Origin: Cellulomonas gelida | GTDB lineage: Bacteria; Actinomycetota; Actinomycetes; Actinomycetales; Cellulomonadaceae | Assembly (NCBI RefSeq): GCF_006538725.1 | Contig: NZ_BJLQ01000010.1 | Location: 1 to 64,000, forward strand | Direction of reading: 5' to 3' | DNA length: 64,000 nt | In this document: positions 8,999-18,242 of the stretch, in pieces | Numbering within the stretch: the first letter of the stretch is position 1 | How the letters are laid out: each line of letters starts with the position of its first letter | The notes under the pieces: generated by a model | What the model was told of the DNA's origin: nothing | The model's input: only the letters and a program-made list of their open reading frames with translations | Database searches by the model: none | Position numbers and translations under genes: made by a program

Positions 8999-9454
8999 GT
9001 GAGCCGTCACGGGTGTGATCGGGGTGCGCAGGGCGAGCGTCGGGCGCAGCGAGCCGACCACCGAGCGCAGGACGATCGTCGCGGTCAGGACGGGCAGCGC
9101 GAGCAGCAGCATCCCGGCCGGCACCTCCACGAGCGCCGCGGGGGCGCCCGGGCCCGCCGACGCGACGGCGAGCACGGCGCACGCCAGGAGGGTCGCCAGC
9201 GAGCTCCACAGCCACGACACCTGGCGCAGCAGGGCGGTCGGCAGCACGTGCCCGACGAGCACGACCACGACGAGCCACGCGAGGCCGCGCGCGACGCCCA
9301 CCCACGCGTCGAGGTCCCACGTCGAGCCCGCGAACGAGCCCATGGCCGTCAGCCACGCGCCAGTGCTCAGCCCGAGCGCCACGGCGTGCTTGGCGCCGTC
9401 GGCCGCGAGCGCGCGGGTGGTCGGTCGGTCCGGTCGCGTGCGCCGCTGCCTCAT
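8987..9454 (-). CDS. Small integral membrane protein, unknown function
   Basis: 155 aa from ATG 9454 (MRQRRTRPDRPTTRALAADG). After a basic N-terminus there are about four hydrophobic segments: around AVALGLSTGAWLTAMGSFAG, GLAWLVVVVLVGHVLPTALL, SLATLLACAVLAVASAG and AGMLLLALPVLTATIVL. I do not recognise a family. It is divergent from the SUOX-type oxidoreductase gene, with tandem 16-bp repeats in between. Confidence 0.6.
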   Translation of the reverse strand: MRQRRTRPDRPTTRALAADGAKHAVALGLSTGAWLTAMGSFAGSTWDLDAWVGVARGLAWLVVVVLVGHVLPTALLRQVSWLWSSLATLLACAVLAVASAGPGAPAALVEVPAGMLLLALPVLTATIVLRSVVGSLRPTLALRTPITPVTAHARS

Positions 9455-9550
9455 GTCGCCATCCTGGCGGCCCCCGCGGTACGGCGTCTGCCCGTTCGCG
9501 ACGCGACTCCGCTCACACTCCGTCTCGCTCTCAGCTCGTGGACCACCGCG

Positions 9551-9598
9551 TGTCCGCACCACCGCCCGTCCGCACCACCGCCCGTCCGCACCACCGTG
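9551..9598. repeat. Three tandem 16-bp repeats between divergent genes
   Basis: Units 9551-9566, 9567-9582 and 9583-9598 are near-identical copies of YGTCCGCACCACCGYS, each one and a half helical turns long. They occupy the intergenic region between the small membrane protein and the oxidoreductase. Binding sites or simple slippage are both possible. Confidence 0.7.
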
Positions 9599-9661
9599 CG
9601 TCCGGAGATCGGCACCCGCGAACCCCTGGCCTTCGCGCTGTTCTCGCCGGAGCATGAGGGC

Positions 9662-11272
9662 ATGACGACAGCGGCACCGCCCGGGCCGACGCGGGCTCCG
9701 GCCGGGCCGCGGCACGCGCCGGTCTGGGCCGCCGCGTTCGCGGGGCTGGCGGCCGGGATCGTGACCGTCGGGGTGGGCGCGCTCGTCGCGGTCGTCGCCG
9801 GGGCGTCGACCGACCCTCTGGTCGCCGTCGGCTCCGCGTTCGTCGACGAGACCCCCACCTGGCTCAAGGACTTCGCGGCCTCGACGTTCGGCACCGCGGA
9901 CAAGGCCGTGCTGATGATCGGCGAGGTCGTCGTGCTGGCCGCCCTGGCGGCGCTCGCCGGGGTGCTCGCCGCGCGCCGGTGGGTGTGGGGCGCCGCGGTG
10001 GTCGTCGTCCTGGGGCTCGTCGCGATGGCGGCGGCGCTCGGGCGGCCGGACGCGTCGTGGACGGCGATGGTGCCGTCCCTCGCGGGGACGGTCGCCGGGC
10101 TGTGGACGCTCAAGGCCCTCGTCGACCGCCTCCCGCGTGAAGCGGCCCGGGGGACGCGCCGTGGGGCGACGGACGGTGAGGTCCCGGGCGATCGGGCCGG
10201 TGCGGCCGGGCCCGACCGGCGCCGGTTCCTGCAGGCGGCGGGCGCGGCGACCGCGCTCGGGCTCGTCGGCGTCGCGGTCGGGCGGGTCGCGGGTGCCGCG
10301 GGCCGCGCCGTGACCGCGGTGCGGGACACGATCCGGCTCCCCGCGGCGCGCGTCACCGCGGCCCCCGTCCCCGCGGGCGTGCAGGTCGAGGGCGTCGGGC
10401 CGTGGGCCACGCCGCCCGACGACTTCTACCGGATCGACACCGCGCTCGTCGTGCCGCAGGTCGACCCGACCACCTGGACGCTGCGCGTGCACGGGCTCGT
10501 CGAGCGGGAGGTCGAGCTCACGTGGGACGAGCTGCTCGCGTCCGACCTCGTCGAGGCGTGGGTGACGCTGTGCTGCGTGTCGAACCCGGTCGGCGGCGAC
10601 CTCGTCGGGAACCAGAAGTGGCTCGGGCTGCCCGTCCGTGAGCTGCTGGCCCGCGCCCGACCCACCGGCGACGCCGACATGGTCCTGTCCCGCAGCGCCG
10701 ACGGCTGGACCGCGTCCACGCCGCTGACGGCCCTCACCGACGAGCGCGACGCGCTGCTCGCGGTGGGGATGGGTGGCGCACCGCTGCCCGTCGAGCACGG
10801 GTTCCCCGTGCGGCTCGTCGTCCCGGGCCTGTACGGGTACGTGTCCGCGACGAAGTGGGTCACCGAGCTCGAGGTGACGCGCTTCGCGGACGCCACGGCG
10901 TACTGGACGGACCGCGGGTGGTCGCCGCGCGGGCCGGTCAAGACGCAGTCGCGCATCGACGTGCCGCGCGACGGGGCCCAGCTCGACGCGGGCGAGGTCG
11001 TCGTCGCCGGGACGGCGTGGGCGCAGCACCGCGGGATCACGCGCGTGCAGGTGCAGGTGGACCGCGGACCGTGGCAGGACGCGACCCTTGCCGAGTCCGG
11101 CGGCATCGACTCGTGGCGGCAGTGGAGCTGGAGGTGGACGGTCGACGAGCCGGGCCGGCACGAGCTGCGCGTCCGGGCGTTCGACCCCGACGGCCCGCAG
11201 ACGGGTGCGGTCGCCGACGTGGTGCCCGACGGGGCGACCGGGTACGACTTCGTCCAGGTGTCGGTGGGCTGA
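9662..11272 (+). CDS. Membrane-anchored molybdopterin-dependent oxidoreductase (sulfite oxidase family)
   Basis: 536 aa from ATG 9662. Four transmembrane helices occupy residues ~20-160 (AAAFAGLAAGIVTVGVGALV, AVLMIGEVVVLAALAALAGV, WGAAVVVVLGLVAMAAAL, LAGTVAGLWTLKAL). A twin-arginine-like RRRFLQAAGAATALGLVGVA at ~180 then leads to a SUOX-type catalytic domain (~240-430) and a C-terminal dimerisation Ig-like domain. The molybdenum ligand is the second Cys of TLCCVSNPVGGD (C305). The catalytic part is probably outside the membrane. The physiological substrate is unknown. Relevance to the nearby nitrate and molybdate genes is limited to a shared need for molybdenum. Confidence 0.88.
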   Translation: MTTAAPPGPTRAPAGPRHAPVWAAAFAGLAAGIVTVGVGALVAVVAGASTDPLVAVGSAFVDETPTWLKDFAASTFGTADKAVLMIGEVVVLAALAALAGVLAARRWVWGAAVVVVLGLVAMAAALGRPDASWTAMVPSLAGTVAGLWTLKALVDRLPREAARGTRRGATDGEVPGDRAGAAGPDRRRFLQAAGAATALGLVGVAVGRVAGAAGRAVTAVRDTIRLPAARVTAAPVPAGVQVEGVGPWATPPDDFYRIDTALVVPQVDPTTWTLRVHGLVEREVELTWDELLASDLVEAWVTLCCVSNPVGGDLVGNQKWLGLPVRELLARARPTGDADMVLSRSADGWTASTPLTALTDERDALLAVGMGGAPLPVEHGFPVRLVVPGLYGYVSATKWVTELEVTRFADATAYWTDRGWSPRGPVKTQSRIDVPRDGAQLDAGEVVVAGTAWAQHRGITRVQVQVDRGPWQDATLAESGGIDSWRQWSWRWTVDEPGRHELRVRAFDPDGPQTGAVADVVPDGATGYDFVQVSVG

Positions 11273-11293
11273 CCGCGCGGCGCCCTGCCGCCG

Positions 11294-14200
11294 TCAGTAC
11301 ACGTCCCGCACGTAGCGGCGCGTCGTCGTCAGGTCCTTCACGTAGGCCGCCGCGGCCTCCTCGCTCATCGCCCCGTGCGTCGCGACGACGTCCCGCAGCG
11401 CGACGTCCACGTCCTTCGCCATGCGCGAGGCGTCCCCGCACACGAAGAACGACGCGCCGTCCTCGAGCCACGCCCACAGTCGTGCGCCGTGCTCGCGCAT
11501 CCGGTCCTGCACGTAGACCTTCGAGCGCTGGTCCCGCGAGAACGCGGTGTCGAGCCGGTCGAGGGTGCCGTCCGCCACGTGCCGCGACAGCTCGTCGCGG
11601 TAGTAGAAGTCGGTGCTGCGGTGCTGCTCGCCGAAGAACAGCCAGTTGCGGCCCGTGTGCCCGGCCGCCGCACGGTCTGCGAGGAACCCGACGAACGGCG
11701 CGACACCCGTGCCCGGGCCGACCATGATCGCGGGCACGTCCGCCGCGGGCGGGTGGAAGTGCGCGCTCGGCTGGACGTGCACCGGGACGAGCGTGTCCAG
11801 CGGCGCGTCGGCCAGGAACGTCGAGCAGACACCCCCGCGCGCGGCCCCCGATGGGGACGCGTAGCGGACCACCGACATCGTGAGCGTCACGCGCCCGGGT
11901 GTGACCCGCGCGCTCGACGAGATCGAGTACTGCCGCGGCGCGAGCCGGCGCAGGGCGCCCACGAGGTCCGCCGCGGCGACGTCCGGCGCGAGGTCGGCGA
12001 CGACGTCGACCGCCTGCCGGCACCAGGTCCACCGGGCGAGGTCGCTGCCGCTGCCCGGCCGCAGGAGGCGCCGCAGCTCGGCACTCCCGGAGTGCTCGGC
12101 CACGAGCGTGAGCAGGTCGTGCGAGACGCGGCTGATGTCGAGCTCACTGGTCAGCGCGTCCCGCAGGCGCAGCGCGCGCCCCTCGACCTCGACGTCCTGG
12201 TCCGGGTCCCAGCCCGTGACCGCGAGCCACTCGTCGACGAGCGCGCTCGCGTTCGTCGGACGGACCGCCAGGGCGTCTCCCGCGCGATAGCTGACCTCGC
12301 GCGGGCTGTCCGCGACGTCGAGGACGATCTCGCGCACCTCCTTGGCCGAGCCAGGCATTGACAGCAGCCGGTTCCCGACGAGTCGTGCGACCCCGGGTCG
12401 CTGCCGGGTCGCACGCGCCGGCGCGGCCGGGGCCTGCGTGGCCACGCCCGGCGTGGCGCGCGCGGGCTCCGGCGATGCGGGCTCCTCCCCGGCCAGGGCG
12501 TGCACGACCGCGTCGATCCAGGCGTGCGCGCGCTCGTCGTCGCCGGGCTCGACGTCGCTGCGGTCGACGAGCCGCGTCGCCCCCAGCTCCTCCAGCCGGT
12601 GGTCGAGCCGGCGCCCGTGGCCGCAGAACCGGTCGTAGCTCGAGTCGCCGAGCGCGAGCACCGCGAACCGCGAGCCGTCGAGCCGGCGTGCGTCGGGGGA
12701 CGCGACCGCCTCCCAGAACGCGGCACCGTTGTCGGGTGCGTCGCCGTCGCCGAACGTGCTCGTGACCAGCACGAGGTCCGCGCCGGTCGGCAGGTCGGCG
12801 GGCAGGCAGTCGTCCATCGCGAGGCAACGGGGGGCCAGACCCGCCGCACCCAGCCGCTGGGCGGCGGCCGCCGCGAGGTCCTCGGCGGTGCCCGTCTGCG
12901 ACGCCCACAGCACGACGACCTGCCGGACCCGCGCAGCGTCGCCGCCGCCGTCGCCGGTGCGGCGTGCGTGCGCGTCCGGGGTGCGGGAGAACAGGCCCGC
13001 GAGCAGGCCGTCCACCCACAGGGCCTGGTGGGGGTCGAGCGGCGCGGTCGTCGGGAGCACCGGGGTGCCGGGCGCTCCCCCGCCGAGCCCCGCGAGGAAG
13101 CCGGCGAGGTAGCGGCGCTGGTCGTCGCCGAGCGTGGGCGGGGCGAGACCGTCGAGGCCCAGCGCCGCGCCCAGCGCACGGATCGCCACCGCGCCCGGCG
13201 TGAGGCCGCCCCGCGTCACCGTGTCGGCAGGCTCGCCCGGCGGGGCCGCCACGGGCGTGACGGCGACCGCGCACACCTTGAGCTCGGGCTGGAACGACAA
13301 CGGGTCCACGGCGTCGCTGGTCACGGCGTTCACGGCGAGGTACTCCCCGAACAGGTCGTTCCAGTGGAACGGTGCGAACAGCGCACCCGGTCGCACCCGG
13401 TCGGTGACGACCGCGGGCAGCACCGCGCGCCCTCGTCGGGACGCGATCTCCACCTGCGTGCCGTCGTGCACGCCGAGCGCCTCGGCGTCGGACGGGTGCA
13501 GCTCGACGAAGGGGCCGGGCGCGAGCTTGGTGAGCTTGGCGACCTTGCCGGTCTTCGTGAGCGTGTGCCACTGGTGCTGCACGCGACCGGTGTTGAGGAC
13601 GAACGGGTAGTCGTCGTCCGGGAGCTCGGCGGCGGGCAGGTGCGGCCGCGCGTGGAACTGGGCACGGCCCGTCGGGGTCGGGAAGTGCAGGCGAGGACGG
13701 GTGCCGTCGGGGCGCTCGAGCAGCGGCTGGCTCACGCCGTCGTTGAGGTACCGGATCGGGTTCCGACGTGGCGCGTCGGGCGCCGCGGGCCACTGCACCG
13801 AGCCCTCGCGCAGGCGCTCGTACGTGACGCCGCGCAGGTCGTAGCCGGTCCGTGGGTTGGCGAACCGGCGCAGCTCGGCGAACACCTCCTCGGACGACGA
13901 GTAGTCGAAGCCCTCGTAGCCCATCGCGGTCGCGACGCGAGCGATGAGCTGCCAGTCCGGCAACGCGTCGCCCGGCGGGCGCAGCGCAGCGCGCGCGAGG
14001 GTGAGGTTGCGCTCGGAGTTGACCATCACGCCGTCGGACTCCGACCACAGCGCACCCGGCAGCACGACGTCGGCATACGCGTTGGTCTCGGTGTCGGCGA
14101 ACGCGTCCTGCGTGACGACGAGCTCGGCGCGCTCGAGCCCCTCGATGACCGTGCGCCGGTTGCCGACCGACGCGACCGGGTTGGTGCACACGATCCAGCA

Positions 14201-15445
14201 CGCCTTGATCTCCCCCGCCGCCATGCGCTCGAACAGGTCGACCGTCCCGCGCCCGGTGAAGTCGGCCCGCAGCGTGCCGGGGGCGAGCCCCCACACGTCC
14301 TCGACGAAGGCCCGGTCGTCGGCGTCGAGGATCGAGCGCTGACCCGGCAGTCCCGGACCCATGTAGCCCATCTCGCGGCCGCCCATCGCGTTCGGCTGAC
14401 CCGTCAGCGAGAACGGGCCGGACCCGGTGCGGCAGATCGCGCCCGTCGCGAGGTGCAGGTTGACCAGGGCGTTCGTGTTCCAGGTGCCGTGCGTCGACTG
14501 GTTGAGGCCCATCGTCCAGCAGGACACCCAGCTCGACGCGCCCGCGATCATCGCGGCAGCGGCCCGCAGGTCCGCCTCGGCGACGCCGGTCAGCCGCGCG
14601 ACCTCGTCGGCCGGGTAGTCCTCGAGCAGGGCCTCGAGCGCGTCCCAGCCGTCCGTGTGCTCGGCGACGAACTCCTCGTCGAGCCCGCCGGCCTCCACGA
14701 CGAGCCGCAGCAGCCCGTTGAGCAGCGCGATGTCGGTACCGGGCTGCACCTGCAGGAAGAGGTCCGCCTTGTCGGCCGTCGCCGTAAGGCGAGGGTCGAC
14801 GACGATGAGCTTCGCGCCCGCCTTGACGCGGTCGAGCAGGCGCAGGAACAGGATCGGGTGGCAGTCGGCCATGTTCGCGCCGATGACGAGGAAGACGTCG
14901 GCGTGATCGAGGTCGTCGTACGACCCGGGCGGCCCGTCCGCGCCGAGCGAGAGCTTGTACCCCGTGCCCGCGCTGGCCATGCACAGCCGCGAGTTCGACT
15001 CGATCTGGTGCGTGCGCACACACCCCTTCGCGAGCTTGTTCGCGAGGTACTGCGCCTCCAGGCTCATCTGACCCGAGACGTAGAACGCGAGCGCGTCGGG
15101 GCCGTGCGTCTCGACCACGTCGCGCAGCCGGCGCGCGACGAGCTCGATCGTGTCGTCGAGGTCGGCGCTCTCGAGCGCGGCCCCGCGTTCCGGCCGGACC
15201 AGCGCGGTCGTCGCGCGGCCGCCCGCGGCGAGCATGTCCGCGCTCGTCGCGCCCTTGGTGCAGAGCCGGCCGGCGTTCGCGGGGTGGGACCGGTCGCCGC
15301 GTGCCGCGCGCGCCACGCGGTTGCCCTCGTCGTCGCACGCGACGTCGAGGACGATGCCGCAGCCGACACCGCAGTAGGAGCACACCGTCGCGACCTGCTC
15401 GAGCGACGGCGTGCTCCCCCGCGCAGCGGTGGTGGTGGTCGTCAA
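11294..15445 (-). CDS. Assimilatory nitrate reductase fused to a sulfite-reductase-type flavoprotein (NADPH-nitrate reductase)
   Basis: 1383 aa. Residues 22-62 hold the [4Fe-4S] ligands CSYCGVGC and C62. The molybdopterin oxidoreductase core and dinucleotide-binding domain run to ~730. A flavodoxin domain starts near 842 (VVVLWASQTGTAEDLAAAAA), an FAD domain near 1058 with PRQYSISS at ~1169, and an NADPH domain with GTGVAPFVGFLADRA at ~1250 and FFVCGDASRMAKDV at ~1338, ending in the usual aromatic RYVRDVY. The fusion lets one chain pass electrons from NADPH through FAD, FMN and Fe-S to Mo-bound nitrate. It lies 10 bp behind narK on the same strand and feeds nitrite to NirBD. Confidence 0.94.
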   Translation of the reverse strand: MTTTTTAARGSTPSLEQVATVCSYCGVGCGIVLDVACDDEGNRVARAARGDRSHPANAGRLCTKGATSADMLAAGGRATTALVRPERGAALESADLDDTIELVARRLRDVVETHGPDALAFYVSGQMSLEAQYLANKLAKGCVRTHQIESNSRLCMASAGTGYKLSLGADGPPGSYDDLDHADVFLVIGANMADCHPILFLRLLDRVKAGAKLIVVDPRLTATADKADLFLQVQPGTDIALLNGLLRLVVEAGGLDEEFVAEHTDGWDALEALLEDYPADEVARLTGVAEADLRAAAAMIAGASSWVSCWTMGLNQSTHGTWNTNALVNLHLATGAICRTGSGPFSLTGQPNAMGGREMGYMGPGLPGQRSILDADDRAFVEDVWGLAPGTLRADFTGRGTVDLFERMAAGEIKACWIVCTNPVASVGNRRTVIEGLERAELVVTQDAFADTETNAYADVVLPGALWSESDGVMVNSERNLTLARAALRPPGDALPDWQLIARVATAMGYEGFDYSSSEEVFAELRRFANPRTGYDLRGVTYERLREGSVQWPAAPDAPRRNPIRYLNDGVSQPLLERPDGTRPRLHFPTPTGRAQFHARPHLPAAELPDDDYPFVLNTGRVQHQWHTLTKTGKVAKLTKLAPGPFVELHPSDAEALGVHDGTQVEIASRRGRAVLPAVVTDRVRPGALFAPFHWNDLFGEYLAVNAVTSDAVDPLSFQPELKVCAVAVTPVAAPPGEPADTVTRGGLTPGAVAIRALGAALGLDGLAPPTLGDDQRRYLAGFLAGLGGGAPGTPVLPTTAPLDPHQALWVDGLLAGLFSRTPDAHARRTGDGGGDAARVRQVVVLWASQTGTAEDLAAAAAQRLGAAGLAPRCLAMDDCLPADLPTGADLVLVTSTFGDGDAPDNGAAFWEAVASPDARRLDGSRFAVLALGDSSYDRFCGHGRRLDHRLEELGATRLVDRSDVEPGDDERAHAWIDAVVHALAGEEPASPEPARATPGVATQAPAAPARATRQRPGVARLVGNRLLSMPGSAKEVREIVLDVADSPREVSYRAGDALAVRPTNASALVDEWLAVTGWDPDQDVEVEGRALRLRDALTSELDISRVSHDLLTLVAEHSGSAELRRLLRPGSGSDLARWTWCRQAVDVVADLAPDVAAADLVGALRRLAPRQYSISSSARVTPGRVTLTMSVVRYASPSGAARGGVCSTFLADAPLDTLVPVHVQPSAHFHPPAADVPAIMVGPGTGVAPFVGFLADRAAAGHTGRNWLFFGEQHRSTDFYYRDELSRHVADGTLDRLDTAFSRDQRSKVYVQDRMREHGARLWAWLEDGASFFVCGDASRMAKDVDVALRDVVATHGAMSEEAAAAYVKDLTTTRRYVRDVY

Positions 15446-15455
15446 GTGCCGGCTC

Positions 15456-16844
15456 TCAGATGCTCGTCCGGCCGAACGCGGACCCGCGGCGCGAGTAGAC
15501 CGCCCAGGTCACCAGCGCCATCACCGCGTACATCCCGACGATGACCCACAGCGCGGCCTGGATGTTGCCGGTCGCCGAGGTCGAGATCGCGAAGCCGCGC
15601 GGGATGAGGAACCCGCCGAACGCCCCGACGGCACCCGCGATGCCCAGGCATCCCGCAGCGGCCCGTGCGCGCCGCGTCCGGTCCTCGTCGTCCGTGGCGC
15701 CGTGCCGGAAGACCGCCGGGATCATGCGGTAGACCGACCCGTTGCCGGCCCCCGTCGCGACGAACAGCACGAGGAACGACGCGAGGAACGCCCCGAAGCT
15801 GTGCGAGCGCAGCGCGAAGATCGCGCTGACGACCCCCGCCGCCATGACCGCGAACGCGGCGATCGTGACCCGCGCGCCGCCGAGCTTGTCCGCGAGCGTG
15901 CCGCCGAGCGGGCGGGCGACCGAGCCGACGAGCGCCCCGAGGAACGCGACGGACGCGGTGACCTCGGGGAACGTGCCCTTGAGCAGCGTCGGGAACACCC
16001 CCGAGAAGCCGATGAACGAGCCGAACGTGCCGATGTAGACGAACGAGATGATCCACGTGTGCCGCTGCCGCGCGGCCACGCCGTACGAGCGCGGGTCGGA
16101 CTTCGCACTCGACAGGTTGTCCATCCACCGCCAGGCCAGCACGGCCGCGAGGATCGCGAGGGGCACGAACATCAGGCCCGCGCGCTCGAGCGCGACGCCC
16201 GCTCCGGCCACGATCACGAGCGGCACCGCGAGCTGCACCGCGGCGGTCCCGAGGTTGCCGCCCGCCGCGTTGAAGCCGAGTGCGCGGCCCTTCTCACGGT
16301 CCGGGTAGAAGAACGAGATGTTCGCCATCGAGGACGCGAAGTTGCCGCCGCCCACGCCCGCGAGCGCCGCGACGCCCAGCAGCACGCCGAACGACGTGTC
16401 CGGGTTCTGCACGACCACCGCGAGGCTGATCGTCGGGACGAGCAGGAGCAGCGCGGACACGATCGTCCAGTTGCGGCCACCGAACACCGGCACCGCGAAC
16501 GTGTACGGGATGCGCAGCGTGGCGCCCACGAGGCTGGGCACCGCGATGAGCCAGAACATCTGGTCGACGCTGAGCACGAACCCGGCCTCGGGGAGCTGGG
16601 GCACGACGATGCTCCACAGCGCCCAGACGGCGAAGCCGAGGAACTCGGCGAAGATCGACAGGACCAGGTTCCGCCGGGCGACGAACCGACCGACGGCCGT
16701 CCACTGCCCCTCGTCCTGCGGGTTCCAGCCGTCGATCCAGCGGCCGGGACGGTGGACGAGCGGGGCGCCTGGTGCGGCGACGCCGGGCGGGACGGGTGCG
16801 GGAGTCGACGCCTGCGGGTCGACGGTCACGAGCGGCTGCGCCAT
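15456..16844 (-). CDS. narK: Nitrate/nitrite MFS transporter
   Basis: 462 aa, about 12 transmembrane helices. The two NarK signatures are visible: GVGGGNFASSMANISFFYP and GAGNGSVYRMIPAVF, with RIPYTF (nitrate-binding Arg region) in helix 2. The long charged N-terminus (WNPQDEGQWTAVGRFVARRN) is usual in actinobacterial NarK. ATG 16844 follows a CCGGAGGCC ribosome binding site. It starts the narK-nitrate reductase operon and imports nitrate and/or exports nitrite. Confidence 0.95.
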   Translation of the reverse strand: MAQPLVTVDPQASTPAPVPPGVAAPGAPLVHRPGRWIDGWNPQDEGQWTAVGRFVARRNLVLSIFAEFLGFAVWALWSIVVPQLPEAGFVLSVDQMFWLIAVPSLVGATLRIPYTFAVPVFGGRNWTIVSALLLLVPTISLAVVVQNPDTSFGVLLGVAALAGVGGGNFASSMANISFFYPDREKGRALGFNAAGGNLGTAAVQLAVPLVIVAGAGVALERAGLMFVPLAILAAVLAWRWMDNLSSAKSDPRSYGVAARQRHTWIISFVYIGTFGSFIGFSGVFPTLLKGTFPEVTASVAFLGALVGSVARPLGGTLADKLGGARVTIAAFAVMAAGVVSAIFALRSHSFGAFLASFLVLFVATGAGNGSVYRMIPAVFRHGATDDEDRTRRARAAAGCLGIAGAVGAFGGFLIPRGFAISTSATGNIQAALWVIVGMYAVMALVTWAVYSRRGSAFGRTSI

Positions 16845-16899
16845 GGGGGCCTCCGGGGCTCGGTGGGGGCTCGGACGTCCCTGACGCTAGGAACAGGAT

Positions 16900-16973
16900 G
16901 TTTCGGCCCCGGTGGTCCCGCTGTTGCGTCGCGGGAACCTTTCGCGCACGAGTCGGGCGGTGCGCGTGTGAGA
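16900..16973 (-). promoter_or_regulatory. narK upstream block shared with nirB
   Basis: Gap-free counterpart of 5491-5564. AACCTTTC is at 16936-16943, 36 bp from the GTTTC at 16900, and TGTGAGA ends at 16973. The inner part also holds an inverted pair CGCGCAC / GTGCGCG. It sits 55 bp upstream of the narK start, consistent with an activator site. Confidence 0.6.
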
Positions 16974-16982
16974 AGTCGGGCG

Positions 16983-18242
16983 TCAGACGGACCGCGCGCG
17001 CACGTCCGCGGCGTCGACGCGCAGGGTCAGCGCGGTGCCCGGCCGCAGGTCGAGCGCCACCGCGCTCGCCGCCGCGACGTCGACCAGCACGTCGTCGGTG
17101 GTCCGTACGCGCAGCCCGCGTGGCCCCCGCTCGACGTCCACCACCACGGCGGACCACACCAGCCCGCCCGCCCCGCCGCCCTCGTCACCGGCGGACCCGG
17201 TCGCTCCGCTCCCCACGATCCGCACGTCGCCGGGCGAGAACGTGAGCTGCAGCTCACTGTGGGTGGAGAAAGTCACGCCAGGCGACGCTTTCTCCACCCA
17301 CTGCGCCATACCGCCACCGCTGAGGGTGAGGTCGAGCGAGGGCGAGCGAAGGAGCCGGGGCGCGCCCGCGCGGGTGGTGGGGCCGGCGGCGGCCGGGGTG
17401 GTCGGGGTGGTCAGCGTGACGCGCAGCAGGTTGAGGTCGGCGAGGGCGGCGGTGAACGGGTGCACCGGGTCGGTCAGGACCGTGACCGGGTCGCCCTGCT
17501 CGACCACGATGCCGTCGTGCAGCACGACGACGTGGTCGGCGAGCGCGAGCACGTCCACGACGTCGTGCGTGACCAGCACGGTCGGGACGCGCGTCGCGCG
17601 CACGTGCTCGCGGACCACGTCGCGCAGCTCCGCCGCGGTGCGCACGTCGAGCTGGGCGAACGGCTCGTCGAGCAGCAGCGCGTCCGGGCGGGCCGCGAGC
17701 GCGCGCGCGAGGGCCACACGCTGCCGCTGGCCCCCGGACAGCTCGTCGGGCCGACGACGCTGCAACGTCCCCAGGCCGACGGCCTCGATCCACCCACGCG
17801 CCTCGTCGTGCGCCGGGCCCGCACGCATCCCCGCGGCCCGCGGCCCGAACGCGACGTTCTCCAGGACGTCCAGGTGCGGGAACACGAGCGGGTCCTGGCC
17901 CAGCAGCCCCACCGCACGCCGAGCGACGGGCACCTGCACGGCAGGCTCGAGACCGTCCGGAGCTGCGGCCCCGGTCCTGCCGGCACCCGCTCCGCCCCGA
18001 GTCAGCACCCGGCCCCCCACGCTCACGTGGCCGCTCTCGACCCCCAGCGTGCCCGCGACCAGCGCCAGGAGGGTGGACTTGCCCGCTCCGTTCGGCCCGA
18101 GCACCGCGGTGACCCGCCCGGGCTCGACGGTCAGCGCCGCCGCGAGCTCGAACGAGCCGCGACGCACGCCGACGTCCGCGACGAGCGTCCCCGGCTCGCG
18201 GGAGCGTGCGGCGTGACGGCGTGGCCGGTCGAGTCGCCTCAT
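16983..18242 (-). CDS. modC: Molybdate ABC transporter ATP-binding protein
   Basis: 419 aa from ATG 18242 (MRRLDRPRRH), overlapping the modB stop by ATGA. Walker A GPNGAGKSTLLALV, signature LSGGQRQRVALARALAARPD, Walker B ALLLDEPFAQLD. A molybdate-binding TOBE/Mop domain forms the last ~130 residues (VVVDVERGPRGLRVRTTDDV). Between the ATPase and the Mop domain a 43-bp palindrome (17259-17301) is read through in frame. ModC powers molybdate import for the Mo-enzymes of this window. Confidence 0.93.
   Translation of the reverse strand: MRRLDRPRRHAARSREPGTLVADVGVRRGSFELAAALTVEPGRVTAVLGPNGAGKSTLLALVAGTLGVESGHVSVGGRVLTRGGAGAGRTGAAAPDGLEPAVQVPVARRAVGLLGQDPLVFPHLDVLENVAFGPRAAGMRAGPAHDEARGWIEAVGLGTLQRRRPDELSGGQRQRVALARALAARPDALLLDEPFAQLDVRTAAELRDVVREHVRATRVPTVLVTHDVVDVLALADHVVVLHDGIVVEQGDPVTVLTDPVHPFTAALADLNLLRVTLTTPTTPAAAGPTTRAGAPRLLRSPSLDLTLSGGGMAQWVEKASPGVTFSTHSELQLTFSPGDVRIVGSGATGSAGDEGGGAGGLVWSAVVVDVERGPRGLRVRTTDDVLVDVAAASAVALDLRPGTALTLRVDAADVRARSV
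17259..17301. repeat. 43-bp palindrome inside modC
   Basis: Arms GTGGGTGGAGAAAG (17259-17272) and CTTTCTCCACCCAC (17288-17301) are perfect 14-bp inverted repeats. The centre TCA-CGCC-A-GGCG-ACG pairs again over 4 bp. It encodes a stretch around QWVEKASPGVTFSTHS, in the linker before the Mop domain, where the family tolerates length change. Confidence 0.8.

Noticed and set aside
9551..9598. CRISPR array
   Set aside because: Units are directly tandem with no spacers, and no cas genes are present.
12500..15544. Plus-strand open frame of 1014 codons opposite the nitrate reductase
   Set aside because: No domain pattern; the opposite strand is a complete reductase.
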